Shown here one piece after another: positions 52,394-62,234 of a DNA stretch of 64,000 bases (position 1 is the stretch's first letter; each line of letters opens with the position of its first letter). Source of the DNA: Faecalibacillus faecis (GTDB lineage: Bacteria > Bacillota_I > Bacilli_A > Erysipelotrichales > Coprobacillaceae); contig NZ_PYLP01000002.1 of assembly GCF_003024675.1 (NCBI RefSeq), forward strand, positions 186,001 to 250,000. The letters run 5' to 3'. The notes under the pieces were generated by a model that had not been told where the DNA came from, searched no databases, and saw only the letters and a list, made by a program, of their open reading frames with translations. A program made the position numbers and the translations under genes.

Positions 52394-53677
52394 CTATTTA
52401 TCTTTTTTTACAATATAAGTAGAAGCATACTCTTTGTTAAAATATTTTTTAACTTCATTTAAATCAGCTATTGTTATTTTACTTACATAGTTTACTAACT
52501 CAAAAGAACAAATTCCTTCAAAATAATAACGACTAAAACTATTTGCAATACTTTCTGGACTATTATAACTATTTATAAAATTTCCTATTGTTTTTCTCTT
52601 TATTCTTTCAAAGTCCTCTTGTTCAATAACTAAATCATCAATATGTTCTATAAAGTCAAAAATTGTCTTTTGTAATAAGTGGTAATCATCTTGATCTCCA
52701 CCTATTAAAATAAAAGCATAATCTCTTTCTTGGGTAAAATTCGCACTAAATGTTTCATTAATATACCCTTTTGATAACCATTCATTGTATAATACGGAAC
52801 TTTTTGAAAAATATAAATCAAAAAGTAAATTAAATGAAAGTTCTCTTTTAATTTTTTCTTGTGGATTTGTCATAATATCATTAACTTTGATAGATACAAT
52901 TAATTTATTCATTTCTACTTGCATTATATCTATTTGTTCTTTAACAGCTACAGATTCAGGTTCTTCAATTTTCTTTCTTTGAATTGAAGTTTCAGGTAAA
53001 AAATGTTTTTTGTTTTGATTTTCTTTGATAACATCCATTAATTCTTCAGGTTGAATATTTCCTACTACAAAAAGCATCATATTATGTGGATGATAAAATG
53101 TATGATAACAAAGTTCTAACATATCTTTATACGTATTATTAACTGTATCACAGGTTCCTGCAATATCAATTCTTACAGGATGTTTATGATATAAATTAGC
53201 AATTGCACCAAAATAAACACGCCAATCAGGATCATCATCATACATTTTAATTTCTTGACAAATTATTCCTTTTTCTTTTTCCACACTCTCATCTGTGATA
53301 TCTAAGCTTTGAACAAAATTCAATAAAAGCTCAACACATGCATTTTCATTTGTTGTTGTTGAAAAAAGATAAGCCGTTCTACTTGATGAAGTAAAAGCAT
53401 TAGAACTGGCTCCTAACTTTGCAAATTTATCTGCCGCATCTCCATCTTTCATATCAAACATTTTATGTTCAAGAAAATGAGCAATTCCATCTTCAACTTT
53501 TATCATTTCCTTTTGTCCCAAAGGAACAAATGTTGTATCAATAGAACCAAAGTTTGTTGAAAACAAACCATATGTTTTTTCAAATCCAACTTTTGGTAAT
53601 AAATACACTTCTAAACCATTTTCTAATTTTTCATGAAACAATGTTTCCTTTAAAGTTTGATAATAAATCTTTTCCAT
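52394..53677 (-). CDS. M16-family zinc protease YmfH-like
   Basis: A 427-residue insulinase-family protein. The inverted zinc motif HFLEH (AHFLEHKMFD) is near residue 66, with the downstream Glu expected around residue 140. Bacillus YmfH, a homologue, has been linked with YmfF and others to modification of Lys32 of EF-P; in this genome EF-P has Arg32. It is coupled to the upstream gene, sharing one base. Confidence 0.88.
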   Translation of the reverse strand: MEKIYYQTLKETLFHEKLENGLEVYLLPKVGFEKTYGLFSTNFGSIDTTFVPLGQKEMIKVEDGIAHFLEHKMFDMKDGDAADKFAKLGASSNAFTSSSRTAYLFSTTTNENACVELLLNFVQSLDITDESVEKEKGIICQEIKMYDDDPDWRVYFGAIANLYHKHPVRIDIAGTCDTVNNTYKDMLELCYHTFYHPHNMMLFVVGNIQPEELMDVIKENQNKKHFLPETSIQRKKIEEPESVAVKEQIDIMQVEMNKLIVSIKVNDIMTNPQEKIKRELSFNLLFDLYFSKSSVLYNEWLSKGYINETFSANFTQERDYAFILIGGDQDDYHLLQKTIFDFIEHIDDLVIEQEDFERIKRKTIGNFINSYNSPESIANSFSRYYFEGICSFELVNYVSKITIADLNEVKKYFNKEYASTYIVKKDK

Positions 53678-54939
53678 TATTCATTTCTCCCTCTTAATAA
53701 AAATATTGTATCGAGTTCAATATCTTGACAAACATCAATGATATCTTGATAAGTAACATTTTCGATATTTTTTAAATAATCCTCATTTGTTTCTTGCTTT
53801 TCTGTTATATCTCTGTTGTATTGAACAGCGATTTGACTCAATGGTTCATCACATGTTTTTTTCATAGAATTATTTATCATTAACTTTGCAATATCAATTT
53901 CATTTTGATCAAAATGGCCCTCTTGCATTTCATTTAATTGTTCTTTAATTAGTTGAATTGTTTGTTGATAGTCCTTGCTTTCAATTCCAGCCGTTATAAT
54001 CATTAACCCATTAAAAGCATCATAACTTGAAGAAATATAATAACATAAAGAATTCTTTTCTCTAACCACTTTAAAGAGTTTTGATTGACTCATTCCTCCA
54101 AAAATCGCATTAAAGACAACAAATGCATAATGTTGACTACTTTTATAATTAGCAGGTATACGATACCCCATATTTAATTTAGCTTGTGTAATATCTTGTT
54201 TTTCAATAATTTCTAATAAATCTTTTCTGTTTTTTTCAAATGAATAAACAGTATCAAAATGACTTTCATTTTGATCAAACAATAGATTTTTCTTAAAGAC
54301 ATCAACAATAGATTCTTGAATATTACCAACCACATAAATATGTTTTTTATCATGTATAATACACTCTTGAAAATATCTGAAGAGTTCTTCATTTGTAATC
54401 TTTTTAATATCTTCTATTTCTCCATGAGAAGATATACCTAAACATGTTCCTTTACCCATATATTCAAACATTTTTTCCAAACTATAATAGAACTTGTCAT
54501 CTTGATTACTAATAAGCCTTTCAATCAATTCCTTTTTCTTACGATCAAACATCGTTTGATCAAAATATCCATTGGAAGCATTTGGCTTAAAAAAGATATC
54601 ATTTAATAAACAAATTTGTTTTTCTAATAAATTCTCTTGATAAGGTAAATATTCCTGATTAATACAAATAGAATTTACATTAATAATATGGCTTTTCCCT
54701 TTGGTAACAACATTTGCGCCTAATTTCATGCCATACATGCTCTCCAAGTATTTTGATAACTCTTGGGTAGACGGATAATCTTTTGTCCCCGTTGTAAGCA
54801 TAAAAGAAAGTAAGGTTCTTTTTGTAACAGTTTCTTTATCTAAAGTATTTTGTAGTTTAAGTGAAATTGTAATATTTTTAAATTTATTTGTAGGGATAAG
54901 ATGTAAATCATATCCATTCATTTTATAAACTTTTTCCAT
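53677..54939 (-). CDS. Inactive M16-family partner, YmfF-like
   Basis: A 420-residue M16-fold protein without an HxxEH motif, so probably a non-catalytic partner of the adjacent zinc protease, as in other two-subunit M16 pairs. M16 features remain: LESMYGMKLGANVVTKG and FNAIFGGMSQSKLFKVVREK, quoted in part. ATG at 54939 has AAAGG 8 bases upstream; the ATG two codons earlier is too close. In Bacillus the ymfF and ymfH genes are also neighbours. Confidence 0.85.
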   Translation of the reverse strand: MEKVYKMNGYDLHLIPTNKFKNITISLKLQNTLDKETVTKRTLLSFMLTTGTKDYPSTQELSKYLESMYGMKLGANVVTKGKSHIINVNSICINQEYLPYQENLLEKQICLLNDIFFKPNASNGYFDQTMFDRKKKELIERLISNQDDKFYYSLEKMFEYMGKGTCLGISSHGEIEDIKKITNEELFRYFQECIIHDKKHIYVVGNIQESIVDVFKKNLLFDQNESHFDTVYSFEKNRKDLLEIIEKQDITQAKLNMGYRIPANYKSSQHYAFVVFNAIFGGMSQSKLFKVVREKNSLCYYISSSYDAFNGLMIITAGIESKDYQQTIQLIKEQLNEMQEGHFDQNEIDIAKLMINNSMKKTCDEPLSQIAVQYNRDITEKQETNEDYLKNIENVTYQDIIDVCQDIELDTIFLLRGRNE

Positions 54940-54985
54940 AATCATTTCCTTTCGTCTTTATCTATTATACACAAATTCAGCAAAA

Positions 54986-55020
54986 ATAAAAAAAGTATTA
55001 TTTCATTTGAAACAATACTT
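54986..55020 (-). terminator. Terminator of the nucleoside transporter operon
   Basis: On the - strand AGTATTGTTTC, AAAT and GAAATAATACT followed by TTTTTT, with one G-U pair. Confidence 0.8.
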
Positions 55021-55028
55021 TTATAATT

Positions 55029-55994
55029 CTATCGTTTTGATTTATCGTAAGGTATTCCTGAAGCCTTAGGGGCAGCAGAATTTTTAGAAGTAAAGGCTAA
55101 TAAAATTAATGTTGCTACATAAGGAATTAATTTATAAACAACACTAGGGAAACCTAATGCTGATAAAAACGGAATTGCTGTATAGGTATAAGCAAGTGTC
55201 TTCATAATACCAAAGAATAATGAGGCTGCTGCAATACGATAAGGTTGCCAGTTACCAAAGATCAAGATAGCTAGTGCTAAAAACCCATATCCACCAACAT
55301 CACTGTTAAATACAGTTGAAATTGGAATGATGTAGATAAGACCACCCATACCACCTAAAAATCCTGATAATAGAACACCAATATAACGATATTTATAGAC
55401 ACTTACACCAGCAGCATCTGCAGCTTGAGGATTTTCTCCACAAGCACGTAATCTTAAACCAGCTCTTGTTTTATTTAAGAAAATAACTGATAAAATCAAA
55501 ATAATAATTCCAAGATAAGTTGTAATGTAAGCACCTTTAAATAAGATAGGTCCTAAAATTGGAATTTGTGATAAAACAGGAATCTCATGAATTCTAAATG
55601 TATTAGAAAAAGGTACACTTGAATTTCCATTAAAAATTAATTTAGCTAAGAAAAGTCCCAATCCAGGAGCTAACATATTAATTGCAGTCCCTGAAATCGT
55701 TTGATCGGCTTTCAAGTTAATTGCTGCAAAAGCATGAAGTAAACTTAATAAAGCACCAAAAACACCTGCAACAATTAAAGATAAAATTAATAGTAATTGA
55801 GGATTTAATGATGTATTTGCTAATTGCATTAAATAAATGAAATAAACACCTACAAATGCTCCCCCAATCATAATTCCTTCCAACGCAATATTAACAACAC
55901 CGCTTCGTTCACTAAACATTCCACCTAAAGCAACTACTAAAAGAGGAATCGTAAAGACTAATGTTTGATTTAAGACATTTAAAATAATATCCAT
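55029..55994 (-). CDS. ABC transporter permease, BMP/nucleoside type (NupQ-like)
   Basis: An inner-membrane permease of 321 residues with about eight hydrophobic segments. It shows the branched-chain-permease-like motif GENPQAADAAGVSVYKYR, quoted as GENPQAADAAG. It pairs with the permease upstream (one-base overlap). The four-gene set of lipoprotein, double ATPase and two permeases matches Bacillus nupNOPQ (guanosine uptake). Substrate by inference: purine nucleosides. Confidence 0.9.
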   Translation of the reverse strand: MDIILNVLNQTLVFTIPLLVVALGGMFSERSGVVNIALEGIMIGGAFVGVYFIYLMQLANTSLNPQLLLILSLIVAGVFGALLSLLHAFAAINLKADQTISGTAINMLAPGLGLFLAKLIFNGNSSVPFSNTFRIHEIPVLSQIPILGPILFKGAYITTYLGIIILILSVIFLNKTRAGLRLRACGENPQAADAAGVSVYKYRYIGVLLSGFLGGMGGLIYIIPISTVFNSDVGGYGFLALAILIFGNWQPYRIAAASLFFGIMKTLAYTYTAIPFLSALGFPSVVYKLIPYVATLILLAFTSKNSAAPKASGIPYDKSKR

Positions 55995-57085
55995 TATTCT
56001 TGACCTCCTTCAACAGCAACTTCTTTTTTATGTTTTTTCTTCTCACGATTTTGTAAATATAAACGAATCATTAAAGCAAATGAACTAAAGTAAATAATAA
56101 CCGCTGAAATGACATCAATGATTTCCACTGGAATATTACATGCTTGCATATAATTACCACCAACATTGATGTATGAAACAAATAATGCTGCTAAAATACA
56201 ACCAAGTGGACTATTCATTCCTAGAAGTGCAACAGGTATTCCGTTAAATCCTTCAGGAAGTGTAACTTCTGCAGTTGTAAAGGCTCTACCCGTACCACCA
56301 ATATAAACAAGTCCACCACCGATACCAGAAAAGAATCCCGAAATAACCATAGATAAAATAACAATTTTCTTTTCAGACATACCTGCATAGCGACTTGCTT
56401 CTGGATTATAACCACATGCTTTTAGTTCATAGCCAAAAGTTGTTTTGTTTAAAATGATGTAAGCGACGACACATAAAGCAATCGCAATAATAATTCCACC
56501 GTTAACATCTGAACCTGGGAAAATATGGTTTAATCCCATTTTGGGAACAGCAATTTTAGATGTTTGTGAACGAGCACCAGCTGAATCATAGATAAAAGCT
56601 TTAACTCCTTCAATAACAAGATACATTCCAATATAATTAAACATGATACCAGAAATAACGATATTTACATTTCTATATGCTTTTAAAATTCCTGGGATCA
56701 ATGCCCAAAGAGCTCCCGCTAAACCAGCAGCAATTAAACAAATAATCCATAATAATGAGTCAGGGACAGTTTGATAAAGCGTATTTGCAAGAAATAACGC
56801 TACAAAACCACCTACTGTATATTGTCCAGTTGTCCCAATATTAAAGTTTCCGCATTTAAAGGCAAAAGCCACAGAAAGACCTGTCATCATGATTGGAATT
56901 GCTGAATAAAGTACTTGTCCTGTACTTCTTAATCCTTTATAAAAACCACCAGATAACATAATTCCCATCGCTCTAAATGCTTGAGATGGATTTGCAATTA
57001 AAATGACAATAAATCCAATAAGTAATCCAATTAAAATAGCAAGTAAAGAAGCTATCAGATTTTGTTTAGATTCGCTATTTTTCAT
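55994..57085 (-). CDS. ABC transporter permease, BMP/nucleoside type (NupP-like)
   Basis: A 363-residue permease with a cytoplasmic N-terminus, about nine hydrophobic segments and a basic C-terminal tail. It has the family motif CGYNPEASRYAGMSEKK. ATG at 57085 is used since GAGG lies 8 bases upstream; a GTG at 57094 is in frame. It overlaps the ATPase gene by 11 bases. Confidence 0.9.
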   Translation of the reverse strand: MKNSESKQNLIASLLAILIGLLIGFIVILIANPSQAFRAMGIMLSGGFYKGLRSTGQVLYSAIPIMMTGLSVAFAFKCGNFNIGTTGQYTVGGFVALFLANTLYQTVPDSLLWIICLIAAGLAGALWALIPGILKAYRNVNIVISGIMFNYIGMYLVIEGVKAFIYDSAGARSQTSKIAVPKMGLNHIFPGSDVNGGIIIAIALCVVAYIILNKTTFGYELKACGYNPEASRYAGMSEKKIVILSMVISGFFSGIGGGLVYIGGTGRAFTTAEVTLPEGFNGIPVALLGMNSPLGCILAALFVSYINVGGNYMQACNIPVEIIDVISAVIIYFSSFALMIRLYLQNREKKKHKKEVAVEGGQE

Positions 57086-58607
57086 ATCCTTCACCTCGTT
57101 TACTTCCTGACATATAAAGTCCTAATTCTTTTTCATCAATTTGTTTTGGATCTAAATTAGCAACGATTTCACCTTCATACATAACTAAAATACGATCTGA
57201 AACATTCATAACTTCATCTAACTCTAAAGAAACAAGTAAGACTGCTTTATTGTCATCTCTTTGTTTAACAAGTTGTTTATGAATAAATTCAATTGCTCCA
57301 ACATCTAATCCACGTGTTGGTTGAACTGCAATCAATAAATCAGAATTTGATTCAACTTCCCTAGCAATGATGGCCTTTTGTTGATTTCCTCCTGACATAC
57401 CCCTCGTAATAGATTTAGCACCTTCACCTGAACGTACATCATATTTATCAATCAATTGATTTGCAGTTTCATACATCTTATCAAACTTAATAAACCCTTT
57501 ATTTTGATATTTAGGATCAAAATAATCCTTTAAAATAAAGTTTTCTGCAAGATTATAGTCCAAAACAAGACCATGTTTATGACGATCTTCTGGAATATGA
57601 GCTATTCCTTTTAATGTACGTGAACGAATACTGTCATGTGATAAATCTTCCCCATTTAATAAAATTTGTCCACTATTATGTTTAATTAATCCTGATAAAG
57701 CATAAACAAGCTCTGTTTGTCCGTTTCCATCAATACCCGCAATACAAACAATTTCACCACGGCGGACATCAAAAGATACATTATTTAAAACATTTTTAGA
57801 AGAATGTGCAGGTTTATAGCACAAGTCTTTTACTTCTAGAACAGTATCTCCTAATTTTGGTTCATCTTTTTCAACGATGAAATTAACTTTACGTCCAACC
57901 ATTAATTCAGATAATTTTTCTACAGGAGTTGAAGCAACATCAACTGTATCAATATATTTACCTTTTCTTAAGATTGTACAACGATTCGCAACTGCTTTAA
58001 TTTCATTTAACTTATGCGTAATGAAAATAATTGATTTACCTTCTTTAACCAAATCCTTCATAATAAGCATAAGTTCTTCAATTTCTTGTGGTGTTAAAAC
58101 AGCAGTAGGTTCATCAAAAATTAAAACGTTATTATCTCTAAATAACATTTTTAAAATTTCTACTCTTTGTTGCATTCCTACAGTAATATCCGAAATTAAA
58201 GCATCTGGATCAACATTTAATTTATATTTTTCAGATAATTCAACAACTTTTTTACGTGCTGTATCTTTTTGAATAAAAGTATGTTTTGTTTCTTCTATCC
58301 CTAAAATAATGTTTTCTAACACTGTAAAGTTATGTACAAGTTTGAAATGTTGATGCACCATACCAATATTATATTTATTGGCATCATTTGGATCATTGAT
58401 TTCAACAGGTTCTCCATTTATTTTTATTTGTCCTTCATCTGGTTGATATAAACCAAACAAAATAGACATCAGCGTCGATTTTCCGGCACCATTTTCTCCT
58501 AACAATGCATGTATTTCACCTTGTTCTACTTGTAAGGTAACATTATCGTTTGCTTTGATACCAGGAAACTCTTTCGTTATATTAAGCATTTCTATTGCAT
58601 ATGACAT
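57075..58607 (-). CDS. ABC transporter ATPase with two nucleotide-binding domains (NupO-like)
   Basis: A 510-residue ATPase in which two ABC domains are fused. The first has GENGAGKST and signature ITVGMQQRVEI; the second has the degenerate P-loop GIDGNGQTEL and signature GMSGGNQQKAIIARE. This arrangement is typical of sugar and nucleoside importers. ATG at 58607 is used because AAAAGGGGGA precedes it; the ATG at 58631 lacks a binding site. Confidence 0.93.
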   Translation of the reverse strand: MSYAIEMLNITKEFPGIKANDNVTLQVEQGEIHALLGENGAGKSTLMSILFGLYQPDEGQIKINGEPVEINDPNDANKYNIGMVHQHFKLVHNFTVLENIILGIEETKHTFIQKDTARKKVVELSEKYKLNVDPDALISDITVGMQQRVEILKMLFRDNNVLIFDEPTAVLTPQEIEELMLIMKDLVKEGKSIIFITHKLNEIKAVANRCTILRKGKYIDTVDVASTPVEKLSELMVGRKVNFIVEKDEPKLGDTVLEVKDLCYKPAHSSKNVLNNVSFDVRRGEIVCIAGIDGNGQTELVYALSGLIKHNSGQILLNGEDLSHDSIRSRTLKGIAHIPEDRHKHGLVLDYNLAENFILKDYFDPKYQNKGFIKFDKMYETANQLIDKYDVRSGEGAKSITRGMSGGNQQKAIIAREVESNSDLLIAVQPTRGLDVGAIEFIHKQLVKQRDDNKAVLLVSLELDEVMNVSDRILVMYEGEIVANLDPKQIDEKELGLYMSGSKRGEGYEK

Positions 58608-58671
58608 TAAGCTTCCCCCTTTTCGATACAATTATACATGAATTTGTATCTGTAGAAAAGTTTTTTCATAA

Positions 58672-58697
58672 TAAAAAACGCCAGATTACTCTGACGC
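58672..58697 (-). terminator. Hairpin after the lipoprotein gene
   Basis: On the - strand GCGTCAGA, GTAA and TCTGGCGT followed by TTTTT, with one G-U pair. It would raise the level of lipoprotein over the other transporter genes. Confidence 0.75.
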
Positions 58698-58705
58698 AAT
58701 TTATC

Positions 58706-59767
58706 TTATTCAAAATTAACTGTTAAATTATCGAATGAAATACCTGAAGGATCTCCAGTTTTTTCATTAACATCAGCAGAAGATTTTAATTCTAAAGAAC
58801 CATCTTTGATTTTTTTATCAACAGCATCATGGTCTTCTTTAGAGAAGTTCTTTAATAATCCTGGATAAACAATTCCACCAGTATTTTTTAATATAATTGT
58901 TTTTCCACCTTGGAATTTATCTTTCTTATAAGCATTTAATGCTTCAATAGTAGCACCTTTTACATCTTTTAATGCAGAAGTAACAACAGTATCAGAATCA
59001 CCACTTTGGTCAGTATCTACACCAATAGTGTATTTACCAGCTTCTTGTCCAGCGGCAAAAATTGAGTTACAAATTTGTCCACCACATGAGAAGATGACTT
59101 CAGTTCCACCTGCATACCATGATGAAGCTTTAGATTTGATATCTGGTGATTCAGAGAACGTACCAGTATATGTATAGTTAACAACAACATTAACGTTCAT
59201 TTCTTTAGCAGCATCACTTGCTCCTTGAAGGTAACCAACACCATAGTTTTCTACAGCTGGTAAAGCCATACCACCCATGAATCCTAATTTAGTATACCCT
59301 TCTTTAACTGCAGCATATCCTGCAACATATCCAGATTCTTGTTCAGAGAATAAATAACTTACTGTGTTATCTCCAACCTTTGTTTCTCCACTACCATCTT
59401 TTTGTGGTTCAAAGTCGATTGTAACGAATTTTACATCAGGATATTTTTCTTGAGCTTGATATAAAGCACCTGAGAAGTTAAATCCTGGAGTTACAACAAC
59501 TTTAGCACCATTATCTACTGCATCATCAATTGTAGACAATAATCCTGCTTGGTCAGTGTCTTTTGGTGCGTAATATTTATATGTAATATCATTTTTTTCA
59601 CCAAATTCTTTAACACCTTCATAAGCAGATTGGTTGAATGATTTATCAGTAACTGATCCAGAGTCAGTGATCATTGCGATTTCATAAGTATCATCGCCAC
59701 CACTAGTACATCCAGTAGCACCAAAAATCATTCCTAAGCATAAAATACTTGCGAAAAATTTTTTCAT
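58706..59767 (-). CDS. BMP-family substrate-binding lipoprotein (NupN-like)
   Basis: A 353-residue extracytoplasmic receptor. The signal peptide (residues 1-19) ends in the lipobox ATGC, with lipidated Cys about residue 20. The mature part shows the BMP signature MITDSGSVTDKSFNQSAYEG, quoted as DSGSVTDKSFNQ, then VGYLQGASDA and GVDTDQSGD. BMP/PnrA proteins bind purine nucleosides. It is the first gene of the four-gene operon. Confidence 0.94.
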   Translation of the reverse strand: MKKFFASILCLGMIFGATGCTSGGDDTYEIAMITDSGSVTDKSFNQSAYEGVKEFGEKNDITYKYYAPKDTDQAGLLSTIDDAVDNGAKVVVTPGFNFSGALYQAQEKYPDVKFVTIDFEPQKDGSGETKVGDNTVSYLFSEQESGYVAGYAAVKEGYTKLGFMGGMALPAVENYGVGYLQGASDAAKEMNVNVVVNYTYTGTFSESPDIKSKASSWYAGGTEVIFSCGGQICNSIFAAGQEAGKYTIGVDTDQSGDSDTVVTSALKDVKGATIEALNAYKKDKFQGGKTIILKNTGGIVYPGLLKNFSKEDHDAVDKKIKDGSLELKSSADVNEKTGDPSGISFDNLTVNFE

Positions 59768-59839
59768 ATTCTTCTTCCTCCATTTAATTTTTCCTATACT
59801 ATTGTAACATTAAAAAAAACATTTGAAAATAATAAACAC

Positions 59840-59862
59840 AATAAAAACGGCAAATGCCGTTT
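59840..59862 (-). terminator. Terminator of ftsK/spoIIIE
   Basis: On the - strand AAACGGCA, TT and TGCCGTTT followed by TT. Confidence 0.75.
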
Positions 59863-62170
59863 AGATTTCTTCTTCACTATAGCCACGAATATAAACTTCT
59901 CTTGGTTTTGAACCAATTTGTGGACCAATAACTCCATCTGATTCTAACTGATCAATTATTCTTGCCGCCTTATTATAACCAATTCTAAATTGTCTTTGAA
60001 GTAATGATGTGCTTGCTTTTTGTGCCTGAATAACAAAAGCACGACACATTTCATATTCTTCATCTTCTTGTTCTTCTTTAGAGGCAGCACCAGACGAAAT
60101 TGGTTTAACATTTGTATAGCGTTCATCGTAAGAAGCTTCTTGTTGTTTTGTTGTAAAATAAGTGATTGCTTCAACTTCGCTGTCATCCACGTATGCCCCT
60201 TGAACACGAATTGGAGAGTTAGAACCCATCGGTAAAAAGAGCATATCTCCTTTTCCTAAAAGTTTTTCTGCTCCTGTACAATCAAGAATTGTTCTAGAAT
60301 CAATACTTGAAGAAACAGCAAAAGCAATCCTTGAAGGAATATTTGCCTTAATAACCCCAGTAATAATATCAGTCGATGGACGTTGAGTTGCCACAATCAA
60401 ATGGATACCAGCCGCACGCGCTAATTGGGCAATACGCATAATGCAATCTTCCACATCTTTACTAGCAACCATCATTAAATCAGCAACTTCATCAAGAATA
60501 ACAACAATATATGGTAATTTTTCAAGTTGATGATCCTTATCATTTTCTTGATTTTTCTTTTCTATATATTGATTATAAGTTTCTATCTTACGAACATTTG
60601 CCCCCGCAAATAAATCATAACGTCTTTCCATTTCAGCAACTGTTTCGCGAAGTGTAGCCGCCGCCTTTTTAGGATCCGTAACAACAGGTGCCAATAAATG
60701 AGGGACCCCATTATAATTTGACAATTCAACCTTTTTAGGATCGACTAAAATAAGTTTGACTTCATCAGGTTTCGCACGCATTAAAATACTGCTGATAATA
60801 GTATTAACACAAACAGATTTACCTGAACCAGTTGCTCCAGCAATAAGTAAATGCGGCATCTTATTAAGTTCTGCATAAATAACTTGTCCGTTAACATCTT
60901 TTCCTAAAGGAACAACGAGTTTATTATCTTTATATTTTTCTGGAATATTTTTAAATACTTCTTTAAAAGAAACCATTGATGAAACTAGATTAGGAATTTC
61001 AACACCTACTGCTGGTTTTCCAGGAATCGGTGCTTCAATACGAATATCTTTAGCAGCCAGTGCAAGTTTGATATCATCTTGTAATGACATGATTTTATTG
61101 ACTCTTGTTCCTGTTTCTAATTTTAATTCATATTTTGTTATAGAAGGTCCTATAGAAATATTATTAATAGAAGCATGGACACCAAATTCATTTAAAACTG
61201 CCGTTAATCTTTCAGCACTTTCCACTGCATGATTTTTATTTTCACCTTGTTTCTTATTGACAACATTATGTAATAAAGTAACAGGTGGTAATTGATAATG
61301 ATCATTTTTTTCAGGTAGAACCGTTTCTAAATCAGCAGTTTTTTCTTGATCAAAACCAGTATCTTCAACAATCGGATCTTCTAATTCTTTCATTTCTTCT
61401 ATTTCTATTTTTGGTTTTTTATCAACAATATCAATTTGTTGATTTTCTTGATTATAAGCTAACCTTTGTGAAAGAGAAGCATCTTCTTTTTCTATTTCTT
61501 CAAAATACGTTGGTGTGATATCTTCTTCATCTTCAAAAATATCATCATCGAAAAAAGCAGTTTTACTTTGCTTTTTCTTAAAGAAATCGCTGAAATATGT
61601 GGAGCTATTTTTTAGAGATGTTTTTGTTTTATCAAAATTCATCTTTGCCTTCTTTTGAATTTCTTTTTTATGTTCAAAATAGAACTTACTTCCTAATAAT
61701 ATAATTCCTACAATAATAATAAATACCGCAGCAATGATTGAACCCACATAATCAAACAATGCCGACAAGCATCCATAAAGAAGCGCCCCAATAAACCCAC
61801 CACGATTTAAGGGCATTTGTGAAATATAACTTTGAATCACTTTCATTCCTTTAAGTGTTGGTGTTGCTGAAATAAAAATCGTTACTCCAACGAGTAAAAA
61901 ATAAATACCAACTGCTTTAGGACCATTAAATTTTGGATAACTTGCTTTAAAAACAATATAACTAAAAACACTAATCAACAATAAATAGACAATGCCATTT
62001 AAATTACCAAAAAGATAACTAAAGATATAATCTAAATGTTCACCAATAAAACCGAGCTGCATCGCTGAAATAATAAGAAGAAAAATAACGAATAGACAAA
62101 CAATTCTTAATTTTAATTCTTCACTTATTTGATCTTGTTTACTTTTTCTTTTTCTACTTGTCTTTGCCAT
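59861..62170 (-). CDS. DNA translocase FtsK/SpoIIIE
   Basis: A 769-residue membrane-anchored motor that moves DNA through the septum. Four transmembrane helices lie in the first 165 residues, then an acidic linker to about residue 280, a RecA-like motor with Walker A GATGSGKSV near residue 445 and Walker B IVVILDEVADL, and a C-terminal gamma domain (LLQRQFRIGYNKAARI) that reads polar DNA sequences. Only one such gene is in the window, so it may serve both division and spore chromosome transfer. Bacillus spoIIIE has the same neighbours. Confidence 0.94.
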   Translation of the reverse strand: MAKTSRKRKSKQDQISEELKLRIVCLFVIFLLIISAMQLGFIGEHLDYIFSYLFGNLNGIVYLLLISVFSYIVFKASYPKFNGPKAVGIYFLLVGVTIFISATPTLKGMKVIQSYISQMPLNRGGFIGALLYGCLSALFDYVGSIIAAVFIIIVGIILLGSKFYFEHKKEIQKKAKMNFDKTKTSLKNSSTYFSDFFKKKQSKTAFFDDDIFEDEEDITPTYFEEIEKEDASLSQRLAYNQENQQIDIVDKKPKIEIEEMKELEDPIVEDTGFDQEKTADLETVLPEKNDHYQLPPVTLLHNVVNKKQGENKNHAVESAERLTAVLNEFGVHASINNISIGPSITKYELKLETGTRVNKIMSLQDDIKLALAAKDIRIEAPIPGKPAVGVEIPNLVSSMVSFKEVFKNIPEKYKDNKLVVPLGKDVNGQVIYAELNKMPHLLIAGATGSGKSVCVNTIISSILMRAKPDEVKLILVDPKKVELSNYNGVPHLLAPVVTDPKKAAATLRETVAEMERRYDLFAGANVRKIETYNQYIEKKNQENDKDHQLEKLPYIVVILDEVADLMMVASKDVEDCIMRIAQLARAAGIHLIVATQRPSTDIITGVIKANIPSRIAFAVSSSIDSRTILDCTGAEKLLGKGDMLFLPMGSNSPIRVQGAYVDDSEVEAITYFTTKQQEASYDERYTNVKPISSGAASKEEQEDEEYEMCRAFVIQAQKASTSLLQRQFRIGYNKAARIIDQLESDGVIGPQIGSKPREVYIRGYSEEEI

Positions 62171-62208
62171 AACTTCACCTTCTTCCCTATCTTATTTTAA
62201 AAAGAAAA

Positions 62209-62234
62209 CAAAAGCAAGTTTAAACTTGCTTTTA
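62209..62234 (-). terminator. Terminator of the RNase J gene
   Basis: AAAGCAAG, TTTAAA and CTTGCTTT form a symmetrical stem flanked by A and T, overlapping the stop codon. Confidence 0.7.

Noticed and set aside
59861-62170. Assigning the translocase strictly to SpoIIIE or to FtsK
   Set aside because: Domain order is shared by both; without knowing if a second copy exists the distinction is not supported.
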